A stretch of DNA of 40,588 bases. Origin: Pseudobdellovibrionaceae bacterium (GTDB taxonomy: Bacteria; Bdellovibrionota; Bdellovibrionia; Bdellovibrionales; Bdellovibrionaceae). Made by a program: the position numbers and the translations under genes. The first letter of the stretch is position 1, and the number at the start of each line of letters is the position of its first letter. The DNA is taken from positions 1 to 40,588 of the forward strand of contig JANWYU010000208.1 in NCBI GenBank assembly GCA_025055135.1. Direction: 5' to 3'. The notes under the pieces were generated by a model, which ran no database searches, had not been told where the DNA came from, and saw only the letters and a list, made by a program, of their open reading frames with translations. This document shows, one piece after another, positions 9,292 to 19,131 of the stretch.

Positions 9292-10479
9292 ATGATTAAG
9301 CCCATTTATCTGGATCATAATGCGACAACTCCCTTATTACGGGAGGTTCAAGAAGCCCTTATCGACTTATTGGGAAAGGATAATTGGTGGGGCAACCCCA
9401 GTTCTATTCATTGGGCTGGGCGACGGCCTAAGGAACTGATGCGCTTGGCCCGCCAGCAGGTAGCCCAAGTCCTCAAATGCTCTCCTTTGGATGTGGTTTT
9501 TACCAGTGGAGCTACTGAGAGTAATAATACAGTGATCAGGGCAGTGGTGGAGGGGGCTAAACAATGCGCCCCCGATGGTAAGGGTCGTTATCGCATTATT
9601 AGTTCGGCTGTTGAGCATCCCAGTGTCTTACAGGCTCTGCAATATTTTTCGGATCAAAAATTAATCGAATGGATTTCGATTCCGTTAACCCCATGTGGTG
9701 AGTGGGATTGGGAAAAATTCGAGAAAGCGCTTAATGAAGAAACCCTCTTAGTTTCTGTTATGGCGGCTAATAACGAAACGGGGGTTATTTTACCTGTGGA
9801 AGAAATTGCCCGTCGAGCGAAACAACGGGGGGCTTTATTTCATAGTGATGTTACCCAAGCCTTTCTTAAAGTTCCCTTGGATTTTGGATTATTTGATTAT
9901 GCCAGTTTGTCAGGTCACAAAGTATATGCCTTAAAAGGCGTAGGTGTTCTGTTTGTCAATAAGCAGGCTCCCTTTCGTAATTTGTTATGGGGCGGTAGTC
10001 AGGAGCGTTCGCGACGTGCGGGTACTGAGAATGTTTTGGCGATTGCCTCTTTGGGATTTGCCATTCAGGCTTTGGGTCAGAATTATCAAGGGTGGGAAAA
10101 TCGCCTTCAAGATCTTAGGGATTATTTTGAAGAACAGATTCTTAGTAACATAGGACGAGTAACAATAACTCATCGTGAACGACCGCGCTTGCCGAATACT
10201 TCTCATATTCGAATTGAAGGAATTGAAAGTGAAACTCTATTAATGAAATTAGATTTAGAGGGCTTTGCGGTATCGGCAGGATCGGCGTGTTCTAGTGGTC
10301 GTTCCGCTCCCAGTGCAACCCTTTTAGCCATGGGACTTTCCTCTCAGGAGGCTCAATCGAGCTTGCGGGTTAGTCTGGGAATTGGTAACACTAAGGAGCA
10401 GATTGATTCATTTGTTTCTGCATTAGTAAGAAGCGTTGAATTTTTGAGGAAAAGATCCCCCATGGAGGTTCGTCCATGA
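9292..10479 (+). CDS. Cysteine desulfurase (NifS/IscS-like aminotransferase class V)
   Basis: '[12 protein letters not shown]', '[10 protein letters not shown]', '[15 protein letters not shown]', PLP-Lys '[17 protein letters not shown]', active-site loop '[19 protein letters not shown]'. Confidence 0.95.
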   Translation: MIKPIYLDHNATTPLLREVQEALIDLLGKDNWWGNPSSIHWAGRRPKELMRLARQQVAQVLKCSPLDVVFTSGATESNNTVIRAVVEGAKQCAPDGKGRYRIISSAVEHPSVLQALQYFSDQKLIEWISIPLTPCGEWDWEKFEKALNEETLLVSVMAANNETGVILPVEEIARRAKQRGALFHSDVTQAFLKVPLDFGLFDYASLSGHKVYALKGVGVLFVNKQAPFRNLLWGGSQERSRRAGTENVLAIASLGFAIQALGQNYQGWENRLQDLRDYFEEQILSNIGRVTITHRERPRLPNTSHIRIEGIESETLLMKLDLEGFAVSAGSACSSGRSAPSATLLAMGLSSQEAQSSLRVSLGIGNTKEQIDSFVSALVRSVEFLRKRSPMEVRP

Positions 10480-11552
10480 GAGTTTTGGTAGCCATGAGTG
10501 GTGGAGTCGACAGCTCGGTAGCTGCCTATCTTTTACAGCAAAATGGATACCAGGTCATAGGGGCTACCATGCAAGTATGGGACTACTCTCAATGTAATAT
10601 CGATGAGGGTCAGGGTACTTGCTGTAGTAGTGTGGATGTAGAGGATGCGCGGGCTGTGGCTGATCGTTTGCAAATACCGTTTTATGTGATTAATTGTGAA
10701 AAAGAGTTTCGCCAAAAGGTGATTGATCCGTTTGTTGAAAGCTATTTGAAGGGTGAAACTCCTTTACCATGCAGTTACTGTAATTACTTTCTTAAATTTG
10801 ATTATTTAGTTCGCAAAATGGAAGAACTGGAGTGTGATTTTTTAGCCACTGGTCATTATGCTCAAATTGAGCAGAAGGGGGATAAGAAATTCTTAAAAAT
10901 AGCTCAAGATGAATGGAAGGACCAGAGTTACTTTTTATTTCAGTTACCATATCACTTATTGGATCGGTTACTTTTTCCAGTGGGCCATTTGACTAAAAAA
11001 GAGGTGCGTCAGATCGCGGAAAAGTTGCAATTGCCGGTGGCGCGCAAGAAAGACAGCACGGGTATTTGTTTTGTGGGAGACGGCGATTATGCTGACTTTG
11101 TTGAGGGCTACAAATCAATGAAAGAGGTGGAATCTCTAAAGGGCGTAATCAGGCGTTACCCAAGTGGAGAAATTATGGGATGGCACAATGGGATTCATCG
11201 ATTTACCATTGGGCAAAGTCGAGGTCTTGGAATGACCTATCATCAAAAGTTGTTTGTTGTTCGGATTGATCCTGATACCCGCACGGTGTGGGTGGGAGAC
11301 GAACAATATCTTTATCAAAAGAAGGCCTTTGTTCGGGATATTCATTGGTTAGTGGACGAGCCGTTTTTGGATCGAAAGATTAGAGTAAAAATTCGTTCTT
11401 TGCACAAGGGTGCGTTGGGACGATTATTACGCTCTGACGAAGGACGCTATTTTATTGAGTTCGAGAAAGAGGAAAGGGCTGTTACCCCAGGACAGGCGGC
11501 GGTATTTTATCATGGGGATTATGTAGTGGGGGGTGGATGGATCGAGCGGTAG
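10476..11552 (+). CDS. mnmA: tRNA-specific 2-thiouridylase MnmA
   Basis: PP-loop '[16 protein letters not shown]', catalytic Cys region '[16 protein letters not shown]', 'ATGHYA', '[18 protein letters not shown]'; 4-bp ATGA-type overlap with upstream CDS. Confidence 0.95.
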   Translation: MRVLVAMSGGVDSSVAAYLLQQNGYQVIGATMQVWDYSQCNIDEGQGTCCSSVDVEDARAVADRLQIPFYVINCEKEFRQKVIDPFVESYLKGETPLPCSYCNYFLKFDYLVRKMEELECDFLATGHYAQIEQKGDKKFLKIAQDEWKDQSYFLFQLPYHLLDRLLFPVGHLTKKEVRQIAEKLQLPVARKKDSTGICFVGDGDYADFVEGYKSMKEVESLKGVIRRYPSGEIMGWHNGIHRFTIGQSRGLGMTYHQKLFVVRIDPDTRTVWVGDEQYLYQKKAFVRDIHWLVDEPFLDRKIRVKIRSLHKGALGRLLRSDEGRYFIEFEKEERAVTPGQAAVFYHGDYVVGGGWIER

Positions 11553-12838
11553 TACATTTCCACACCTTTGGTTGCAAAGTGAACACCTATGATTCTGGTC
11601 TTTTGCAGCATAAGGCACTGGAAGATGCTGATTTTTATCAAGTTTGGAGGCATGAACGTTGTCCATCGATTCATGTGATTAATTCCTGTGCGGTAACTCA
11701 GGAGGCTACTGCAGATGCCATTCGTCTTGCTCGTAAGCTGAAATCTGCTGACCCTTTTTCCCTAGTGGTTTTAACTGGCTGTGCCGCTCAAGTGGAGGGT
11801 AGACAGTTACTGAAATATCCTTTTGTGGATCTTATTGTCGGTAACTCTCATAAGCAGGATCTTTTCACAATAGTAACTAATTATCTTAAAAGCCAAAGAG
11901 AAGGAGAGCGTCTGCATCATTCCTCTATATTTAAATCTTGGTCTTTGGGAGAAGGAGGAGGGGAAGAAAGCCATCACACCCGTGCCTTTCTCAAAATTCA
12001 AGACGGTTGTAATTCTTTTTGTTCATTTTGCATTATTCCTTATGCACGTGGCAAAAGCCGCAGCATCCCCATGGTAACACTTGTTCAGAGAATTCGTGAA
12101 CTAGAATCAAGGGGGTTTCAAGAGGTGGTGTTAACCGGGGTTCATATTGGAGATTATCGAGACGGGGATTATGTTTTAGAGGATTTGATTCATTTTATTT
12201 TGGAAAACACCAAGATTCCGCGCTTACGGTTAACTTCTTTAGAACCAAACGAGGTGAGTGATCGTTTGATGGACCATTTCCAAAATGATCGTTTATGTCC
12301 TCATTTCCATCTTAGTATCCAAAGTGCAAGTGATCTTGTTTTAAAAAATATGAAAAGAAAATACGGAGCTCAAGCAATTCAAGATTGTTTATTGAAGATC
12401 CAAGATAGAGTCCCTCATGCCTTTGTGGGTATGGACATTATTGTGGGATTTCCTTCGGAAACTGATGAGGATTTTTCGGTAACCTATCAAACCCTGGAGC
12501 AAACGCCTTGGACCCGACTGCATGTGTTTCCCTACAGTGAACGTAAAGGAACTCGAGCAAGCCTGATGCCTCAGTTACCCATATCTCTTCGTAAAGAAAG
12601 GGCAAAGATTTTGTTGAATTTGTCCCAAGAAAGATTTAACCGGGAGGCTCAAAAGCAATTAGGAAAAACCAAGCGGGCTTTAATATTAAATCAGGGAGGC
12701 AAGGGATTAACCCGGGACTATTGGACTGTGAAATTGTGTGGTGATAAAGAAGTACCGGTTAATCAGGAAATTGAAGTAAAACCAGTTGCTTTGGAGAAAA
12801 AGCCTCACGGACAGCAAATTGAATTGATCGTTCAGTAA
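11537..12838 (+). CDS. mtaB: MtaB-type tRNA (N6-threonylcarbamoyladenosine-37-C2) methylthiotransferase
   Basis: '[15 protein letters not shown]', '[11 protein letters not shown]', radical SAM '[23 protein letters not shown]', '[15 protein letters not shown]'. Confidence 0.92.
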   Translation: MDRAVVHFHTFGCKVNTYDSGLLQHKALEDADFYQVWRHERCPSIHVINSCAVTQEATADAIRLARKLKSADPFSLVVLTGCAAQVEGRQLLKYPFVDLIVGNSHKQDLFTIVTNYLKSQREGERLHHSSIFKSWSLGEGGGEESHHTRAFLKIQDGCNSFCSFCIIPYARGKSRSIPMVTLVQRIRELESRGFQEVVLTGVHIGDYRDGDYVLEDLIHFILENTKIPRLRLTSLEPNEVSDRLMDHFQNDRLCPHFHLSIQSASDLVLKNMKRKYGAQAIQDCLLKIQDRVPHAFVGMDIIVGFPSETDEDFSVTYQTLEQTPWTRLHVFPYSERKGTRASLMPQLPISLRKERAKILLNLSQERFNREAQKQLGKTKRALILNQGGKGLTRDYWTVKLCGDKEVPVNQEIEVKPVALEKKPHGQQIELIVQ

Positions 12839-12847
12839 TTTTCTATC

Positions 12848-13519
12848 ATGGAACAAAAATGGTTACCTATTTCCTTTACAAATCCTAAATTACTGGAGCA
12901 GGCCCTCACACATAAAAGTTACTCAACTCAAGTAGATGACTATGAGAAATTAGAGTTATTGGGCGATAGCGTGTTAAATCTTGTGATTCTAGAAAAGCTA
13001 ATGAAGGCGTTTCCTAACGATAGTGAGGGCGATTTGTCCCGTAAAAGGGCGGCGTTGGTTAATCAATCATTTTTGTCCCAGATGGCTTTACAGATGGGGG
13101 TTGAAAAAAGCATTCGTGTGGGAACGCCGGAAAAAAAAATGGGGATGCAAAAAAGACCAAGTATTTTGGCAGCAGTCTTGGAGGCTGTGTTTGGTGCAGT
13201 TTATATCGATCAGGGCTTTGATTCGGTTCGCTTTTTGGTGGATGCGTGGTTTGGTCCCTTTATCAACTCTGCTAATACCTTAAGTTTTGACTTTAAAACC
13301 CAGCTTCAAGAGAAGGCACAAGAGCTATTTAAAGTGACCCCCTCTTATAGGCTTTTGGCTTCCAAAGCCCAGCGGGGGAGAACTCTGTTTCAAGTAGGGG
13401 TTTTTCTTCGTGAAAGATGCTTGGCAAAAGCGGTCGGCTCAAATAAAAAAGAAGCAGAACAAAAGGCAGCTAAAAAGGCCTTAGCTATGCTCAAAGAAAA
13501 TAAAACGGGTCTATTATAA
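12848..13519 (+). CDS. rnc: Ribonuclease III
   Basis: 'ALTHKSYST...YEKLELLGDSVLNLVI', 'EAVFGAVYIDQGF', C-terminal dsRBD 'DFKTQLQEKAQ...GSNKKEAEQKAAKKAL'. Confidence 0.95.
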   Translation: MEQKWLPISFTNPKLLEQALTHKSYSTQVDDYEKLELLGDSVLNLVILEKLMKAFPNDSEGDLSRKRAALVNQSFLSQMALQMGVEKSIRVGTPEKKMGMQKRPSILAAVLEAVFGAVYIDQGFDSVRFLVDAWFGPFINSANTLSFDFKTQLQEKAQELFKVTPSYRLLASKAQRGRTLFQVGVFLRERCLAKAVGSNKKEAEQKAAKKALAMLKENKTGLL

Positions 13520-13534
13520 AGCGGTGTTTGATTT

Positions 13535-14455
13535 ATGGTATCATTTCGTGCTGGTTACCTTGGTTTGATTGGGTTACCCAATTCAGGAAAGAGCACGTTA
13601 CTTAATAGTTTGGTTCAACAGAAGGTTTCTATTGTGTCGCCCAAGCCCCAAACTACACGACAGAGGATATTAGGTTTGTGTTCATTTTCTTCATATCAGG
13701 TGATATTGGTGGATGCCCCTGGTTTGATTAAGGCTAGTTCAGGACTTAATGCCTTTTTAGAAAAAGAGGCCATTCATGTAATTAAGGAAAGTGATGCTTT
13801 GGTGGCAGTGCTTTCTTTGGATGTGGATAGCAAGCAGTCGTTAGATGAAGTGGTGAATTTGGTGCACCGATCGAATAAACCATGGTTTGTGGTAGTTACT
13901 AAAATTGATCTAGTTCATTTGAGCCACCGGAAGCTGCAATTAGTTGATGATTTAAAGCAAAATTTTCCTGAAGTTCCAGTGCTGACTTTCTCTAATACTT
14001 GGACGGGTAGTGAACTTGATAGCTTTAGGGCCGATTTTTTTAGCACGTGTCATCCTATGCTTCCACCGATGCCGTGTCCGTTGTTTGACGTAGATTTAGT
14101 AACACCTCATTCTTTGCGAGATTTATCTGCTGAGATTATTCGAGAAAAATGTTTTTTGGAACTTTCTGACGAGCTACCTTACCAGATTGCGGTTCGTATT
14201 CGCACTTTTTCTGAGAGCGAGAAATTTGCTAAAATTGAAGCTGATATTATTGTTAACAAAGAATCTCAAAAGGCTATGGTCATTGGAACTAAGGGTAGCA
14301 AAATTAAAAGAATTGGAACCTTAGCTCGCAAAGAAATAGAAGACTTATTGGGACATCCCTGTTACTTGGGTTTAACGGTAGTAGTGCGTGAAAATTGGAT
14401 GAAACATCACCTCATAATGAGAGAACTGGGTTACGTTAATGAAAAGAACTCATGA
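13535..14455 (+). CDS. era: GTPase Era
   Basis: 'GLIGLPNSGKSTLLNSLVQQKVSIVSPKPQTTRQRILG', G3 'DAPG', 'TKID', C-terminal KH 'MVIGTKGSKIKRIGTLARKEIEDLLG'. Confidence 0.96.
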   Translation: MVSFRAGYLGLIGLPNSGKSTLLNSLVQQKVSIVSPKPQTTRQRILGLCSFSSYQVILVDAPGLIKASSGLNAFLEKEAIHVIKESDALVAVLSLDVDSKQSLDEVVNLVHRSNKPWFVVVTKIDLVHLSHRKLQLVDDLKQNFPEVPVLTFSNTWTGSELDSFRADFFSTCHPMLPPMPCPLFDVDLVTPHSLRDLSAEIIREKCFLELSDELPYQIAVRIRTFSESEKFAKIEADIIVNKESQKAMVIGTKGSKIKRIGTLARKEIEDLLGHPCYLGLTVVVRENWMKHHLIMRELGYVNEKNS

Positions 14456-15773
14456 TTTTCAGTTACCGAGAGTGGCTATTGTGGGTCGGCCTAATGTGGG
14501 TAAATCGACCCTTTTTAACCTGCTTATTGGTAAACGTAAATCGGTTGTAAAAAATGAACCTGGTGTAACCAGAGATGTTCTGATTGATCGATGTGAGCTT
14601 TGGGGAAAATGGTTTGAAATTATTGATACGGGAGGATTAACTCGGTCGCAAAAATCCCTTGATATGTCAATTTTGGATCAAGTCCAAAATGTATTAAAAA
14701 CTGTGGACTTTGCAATAATGGTAACTGATGGTCGAGAAGGATTAACTAGTGATGATGAGGAGGTATTTCGGTTACTAAAAACAACGGGAGTTCCTTTTTT
14801 TGTCCTGGTTAATAAGGTGGATCATCTCTCTAGTCGGGATTTAGCTAAATCGGATTTTTATAAGTTTGGAGATCAGATTTTTGCAGTGAGTTTGGAGAGT
14901 CGTTTGGGGGTTTCGGAATTTTTAGAATTTTTATATCAACAGTTACCCTCTGTTTCTGAGGAAGATGTGTTACCCACTTTAAAAGTAGCATTAGTTGGCA
15001 AGCCTAATGTGGGAAAAAGCTCGCTCGTTAATGCCTTATTGGGGGAAAAAAGAGTAATAGTTTCGGAAACTCCGGGAACTACTGTTGATGTAGTAGAAAT
15101 TCCTTTTTTTATTGGAGATAGACCCTTTTGTCTGATTGATACCGCGGGATTAAGGCGCTCCAGTCGTCGTAAAGAAGATGTTGAAATTGTGGCATCTTTT
15201 AAAACCCAAGAGGCCATCGCTCAAGCTGATATCCTTTTATTGGTGATTGATTGCGGTGTGGGACCTACCGAGCAGGACGCTACCATTTTACAAAAGATCT
15301 TGGAAGAGCATAAAATGGTTATTGTAGTAGCTAATAAATCTGATGTGGCGAAGGCTCAAGACTCTCATTTTCGGGAGAAGTTCCGAACGGCAGTTGCTCA
15401 GGTATTTCATTTTTATCCGGATATACCAGTAGTTTTTACCAGCGCTCATACCAAGATGGGCTTATCTGACTTAAAAGAAAAAATATTATGGGCTCAGGAA
15501 CAGCTATCGGTACGGATCGCCACATCAGAATTAAACGATTTTTTATTTGATACGATTCGTAAGGCGCCCTCTCCTGTTTGGGGTAATGTTAATGTTAAAT
15601 TTTATTATATGACTCAAACGAAACAGGTTCCTCCCAGTTTCATTGCTTTTTGTAATCATCCTGAAGGGGTAGATCAAGCCTATCGTCGTTTTTTAGTGAA
15701 TCAGATAAAGGAAAAATTTAATTTAAAGGGTGTTCCCGTTCGCGTTTATGTTATGAAAAGTCGGTCTGAGTGA
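14439..15773 (+). CDS. der: Ribosome-associated GTPase Der (EngA), tandem G domains
   Basis: Two G1 motifs 'VGRPNVGKSTLFN' and 'VGKPNVGKSSLVN', 'DTGG' and 'DTAGLRR', KH-like C-terminus; overlaps era by 17 bp. Confidence 0.96.
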   Translation: MKRTHDFQLPRVAIVGRPNVGKSTLFNLLIGKRKSVVKNEPGVTRDVLIDRCELWGKWFEIIDTGGLTRSQKSLDMSILDQVQNVLKTVDFAIMVTDGREGLTSDDEEVFRLLKTTGVPFFVLVNKVDHLSSRDLAKSDFYKFGDQIFAVSLESRLGVSEFLEFLYQQLPSVSEEDVLPTLKVALVGKPNVGKSSLVNALLGEKRVIVSETPGTTVDVVEIPFFIGDRPFCLIDTAGLRRSSRRKEDVEIVASFKTQEAIAQADILLLVIDCGVGPTEQDATILQKILEEHKMVIVVANKSDVAKAQDSHFREKFRTAVAQVFHFYPDIPVVFTSAHTKMGLSDLKEKILWAQEQLSVRIATSELNDFLFDTIRKAPSPVWGNVNVKFYYMTQTKQVPPSFIAFCNHPEGVDQAYRRFLVNQIKEKFNLKGVPVRVYVMKSRSE

Positions 15774-15841
15774 TTAGGTCGCTTGGTAACAAGAGATAAA
15801 AATATGGTACCAATTAAAATTTGCAAGGGAAAAATGTGATC

Positions 15842-18190
15842 ATGCGAAAAATTTTTGGCTCATATCCTATCTATATTGGTGTTATCTTGACCAGTTTAAG
15901 CTTGGGTAACTTTTGGAGATTGCCTTTCTTGGTGGCTCAGGAGGGTTCTGGTGTGTTCTTTTTTTTGTTTGTTACTTTTTTGTTTTTTCTTGGCTTGCCC
16001 ATTCTTATTTCAGAATTAATTGCCCGCCAAATTGTGGAAAAAGAATTCTATCTTTTTCAGGATAAAATTAGTCGACATAAGTGGTTCAAGATTCTGTCTT
16101 TTGTTCCCCTTTTGTTTAGCACGATTATCTTGCTTTATTACTCGATTTTAAGTTCTGGCGTACTTCATCTTTTTATTCAATTTTTAAAAAAGACGCTGGG
16201 GTTTTTACAAAAGTCACAGTTTTTGGAGTTTGCAGGATTTGCTCAACAGCATTGGAAACAACTTCTTTTTTCTTCGACCCATATTTGTATTGTTTTTTTG
16301 TGGATCAGCGCTGATGGCAAGAGGGGTATTAAAAGCGCCCTAACTATTTTGGGTCCATTAGCTTTGTTTGTTGTTTTTTTACTAAATATAACTTTGTTTA
16401 AAGAATTGGGAATTGAGGGTCTAGTTGCCCACATTTTCTACCCAGATTTTGAGAGCTTTAGCTGGCGTTCGTATTTGTTAGCATTTGGACAGGTGTGCTT
16501 TACCCTGGGGTTAGGTTTGTGGCTGCCTGGCGCTTTAGCCCCTAAAGAACTGGGATCGCGAAATATTGCCTCTTTTGCCTTTCAAAATATTTTAGTGGCT
16601 ATGGGAATTTCTTTTTTTGCCCTTATACAAATGTTAGGGGTAGCCCATGTGCTTTCGGGTAGTGAGGCAAAAAATCAATTTATTTTTTTTCAGAATCTTC
16701 CAACATATTTTATGGAAATGGATTATGGTAACTTAATTGGTATTGTTTTTTATGGTGCGGTTTACTTGGTTGCGGTTTTGTCCTCTTTGGGTCTAGCGGA
16801 GAGTGTGGTGGTTAATTTGGAGCGATTACTGAACTGGAATCGTTCTTTTTCCCTCTCAGCTTTGGTAGGGGTTTTAATTGTGGGGGTTGCTACCCTTATT
16901 TTTTTAAGTCGTTGGTTAGAATACTCTACTATGGATTTGGTACTTCACATTGATTTTTGGGTGGTTAATTTTGGTATTACCATAATGGCGGCCTTTTTTT
17001 CGTGGTTAGTGGCCCATTGGTTTAGCATAGAAAGATTAAAACAATTATTTGTCTCGGAAGAAATTATAGAGACGAAGGCTATGTTTAAATATTGGTATTT
17101 TCTGATTCATAGGTTCATTCCTTGGGCCACTTTTATTTTTATTATTTTATTTGTCTTTTCATCGATTGCTTGGGCAGCAGGCTTTCAAGGTCGGTTACAA
17201 CAAAGATTTGAGGTTACTCATCCGGTAGGCGCTGAAGGTGTGACGTCTGATCTGACGATTAGGCGCTTCCGATTAAAATATCAAGGAGAGGTTCCTGAGT
17301 TGCAGAACGTCCGTTACCAGGTACAATTGTCATTTTCCCGGGGCGATCAGTCCTGGGAACAATTGGAGTTCCCCAACATTCTTCGAGATGCCTTCTTTAC
17401 TTGGGATAGAAATGCTGATCATCAAATTCATGTTGGATTAAGAAAGTTACCCGGCAATCGGCAAAGGGTTATTTCCTCAGGTGCCTTAGAGATGACCGAT
17501 CGCTCCCTTGCCAATGGAGAATTTAACTTAGATCGTGATGTTGGATTTTTTAGCTACCATCAATGGCAGCGGGGAACCCATGTTTTTCGAGGTCAAGGAG
17601 CCCTAAGTTCAGGTTTGGGACGTGGGACGCCTTCGCGTTCTGGGACTTTCTTGTTGGCAAGTACTTTACGATTGGAATGGTTACCTTGGGGAGAATTTCT
17701 CAAAGGTGGGGATTATTTTGAGGGTGATTTATTGGGCGAAGAGGATCCCAAATTAAGTATTGGCGTAGTGGCTCATTATAATCCCAACGTGGTTCGTCAT
17801 AGGGGCACGGTGGGATGGTTACTTCCTTCGGATGTGGTTCGAAAAATGGGTACTCTAATTGTAGATACCTTATTTAAGTATCGAGGTTTTTCTTACAGTC
17901 ATGAAATTTTTTATCGTTCATTTAATAACGAAAATTCCGGTGATCCCCAGATTGTGTTATGGTCAGGGTATGGTTACGCAGTGCAGGCGTCCTACAGTTG
18001 GGCACAGAGGTGGTTGGCTGCTTTACGCTATAGTCACATACAGGCAGTCAGTGGTGTTAACTTTTTAAGGGAGGAAACCGTTTTCGGATTAAGCTATTTG
18101 GTGCGTCATCATCGCTTTAAAATTCAAAATGAAGTCTCCATTCTCTCCGAAGAGAGTTACTATCGTTTTCAGGTCGAATTTGGCTTCTAA
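15842..18190 (+). CDS. Fusion ORF: NSS/SNF-family sodium-dependent transporter (N-terminal, about 11 TM) joined in frame to an OprO/P-type outer-membrane porin (C-terminal)
   Basis: N-terminus 'LTSLSLGNFWRLPFLVAQEGSGVFFFLFVTFLFFLGLPILISELIAR' is the NSS TM1-TM2 signature; 11 hydrophobic segments by eye; C-terminus 'AGFQGRLQQRFEV...SDLTIRRFRLKYQGE...VGLRKLPGNRQRVISSGALEMTDRSLANGEFNLDRDVGF...FRVQVEFGF-like end' resembles phosphate-selective porins O/P. Track start is TTG 15821; ATG 15842 (AAGGGA upstream) or GTG 15836 is more likely. Confidence 0.85.
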   Translation: MRKIFGSYPIYIGVILTSLSLGNFWRLPFLVAQEGSGVFFFLFVTFLFFLGLPILISELIARQIVEKEFYLFQDKISRHKWFKILSFVPLLFSTIILLYYSILSSGVLHLFIQFLKKTLGFLQKSQFLEFAGFAQQHWKQLLFSSTHICIVFLWISADGKRGIKSALTILGPLALFVVFLLNITLFKELGIEGLVAHIFYPDFESFSWRSYLLAFGQVCFTLGLGLWLPGALAPKELGSRNIASFAFQNILVAMGISFFALIQMLGVAHVLSGSEAKNQFIFFQNLPTYFMEMDYGNLIGIVFYGAVYLVAVLSSLGLAESVVVNLERLLNWNRSFSLSALVGVLIVGVATLIFLSRWLEYSTMDLVLHIDFWVVNFGITIMAAFFSWLVAHWFSIERLKQLFVSEEIIETKAMFKYWYFLIHRFIPWATFIFIILFVFSSIAWAAGFQGRLQQRFEVTHPVGAEGVTSDLTIRRFRLKYQGEVPELQNVRYQVQLSFSRGDQSWEQLEFPNILRDAFFTWDRNADHQIHVGLRKLPGNRQRVISSGALEMTDRSLANGEFNLDRDVGFFSYHQWQRGTHVFRGQGALSSGLGRGTPSRSGTFLLASTLRLEWLPWGEFLKGGDYFEGDLLGEEDPKLSIGVVAHYNPNVVRHRGTVGWLLPSDVVRKMGTLIVDTLFKYRGFSYSHEIFYRSFNNENSGDPQIVLWSGYGYAVQASYSWAQRWLAALRYSHIQAVSGVNFLREETVFGLSYLVRHHRFKIQNEVSILSEESYYRFQVEFGF

Positions 18191-18243
18191 TGGGAACTGG
18201 TCCAGAAATCAACGACACCAGTTTGTGGTGGTTGGGGGGTTAA

Positions 18244-19086
18244 GTGCCTGAAATCGCGGAAGTAGAGACCATTCGCCGGCAGTTACTTACCCTTTTTCCC
18301 GCCCAGATTGTGGCGTACCGTTCTGGTCGATTTGTTACCACCTTTTTAGAGGATTTTTTCCAGGTTAATTTGCAGCAAAGGACGATTTGTGAGGTGAGTC
18401 GTTACGGAAAATGGTTGATTTTTGTAATGGATCACGGGGCTTTTTACTTTTTAACTCATTTGGGTATGAGTGGTCGATGGTTACTCGGAGAACGATGGCT
18501 TAACCAGTCCCATGTTCATTTAACTGTGTGTTTGGCAGTAGGGTCTGGAAACCTAGTATATCTCAGTTACCAGGATCCCCGTCGTTTTGGACGCTGGCTT
18601 TGGTTTCGTGCTGATCAATTTCAAAATTGGCTTTCGCGCCATCAAGCTCCCGATGTTTTATCCCATGATTTTGATTTGGATTACCTTTCTTGGGTGTGTC
18701 TTTCCCATGCTCAGCGGATTTTAAAGCCCACTCTTTTAGATCAATCCCTATTTCCTGGTGTTGGAAATTATCTTGCCTCTGAGATTTGCCATGAAGCGGG
18801 ATTGGCACCTACTAGACCCCTTGGGAGTCTGAACCATCACGAAATCTTCCGATTAAAAGAAGCCATTCACTCCGTGATTGATCGGTGCTTGAGCTTTGGA
18901 GGAACTAGTTTTTTGGGGGGATATCGAGACGTAAATGGGCTGCTCAGTCAATCCTGTCATCTCCGTGTATTCCGCCAGCCCTTCTGTCGCACCTGTTTTT
19001 TAAGAAGGAAGGGGAAGAAATCCCCAGTCCGTGTTATCGTTCAGTCATCTCGTCGTACCTTTTACTGCCCTAATTGCCAGAAGTAG
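18244..19086 (+). CDS. mutM: Formamidopyrimidine-DNA glycosylase
   Basis: GTG start, 'MPEIAEVETIRRQL', 'LTHLGMSGRW', 'DPRRFGRW', 'LFPGVGNYLASEICHEAGLAPTRP', Zn finger 'CRTC...CPNC'. Confidence 0.93.
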   Translation: MPEIAEVETIRRQLLTLFPAQIVAYRSGRFVTTFLEDFFQVNLQQRTICEVSRYGKWLIFVMDHGAFYFLTHLGMSGRWLLGERWLNQSHVHLTVCLAVGSGNLVYLSYQDPRRFGRWLWFRADQFQNWLSRHQAPDVLSHDFDLDYLSWVCLSHAQRILKPTLLDQSLFPGVGNYLASEICHEAGLAPTRPLGSLNHHEIFRLKEAIHSVIDRCLSFGGTSFLGGYRDVNGLLSQSCHLRVFRQPFCRTCFLRRKGKKSPVRVIVQSSRRTFYCPNCQK

Positions 19087-19131
19087 TTCACGGTTGCAGT
19101 TTGTGAGCGTCATTACGAAGGCATTGTTTTT

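Noticed and set aside
15842-18190. Calling the transporter-porin ORF a pseudogene or assembly chimera
   Set aside because: The frame is open throughout, both halves look intact, and the junction makes a coherent TM/signal peptide. An artefact still cannot be excluded from sequence alone.
18195-18223. AACTGGT...ACCAGTT inverted repeat between the fusion gene and mutM
   Set aside because: Only 7 bp with a 15-nt loop and no T-tract; could easily occur by chance.
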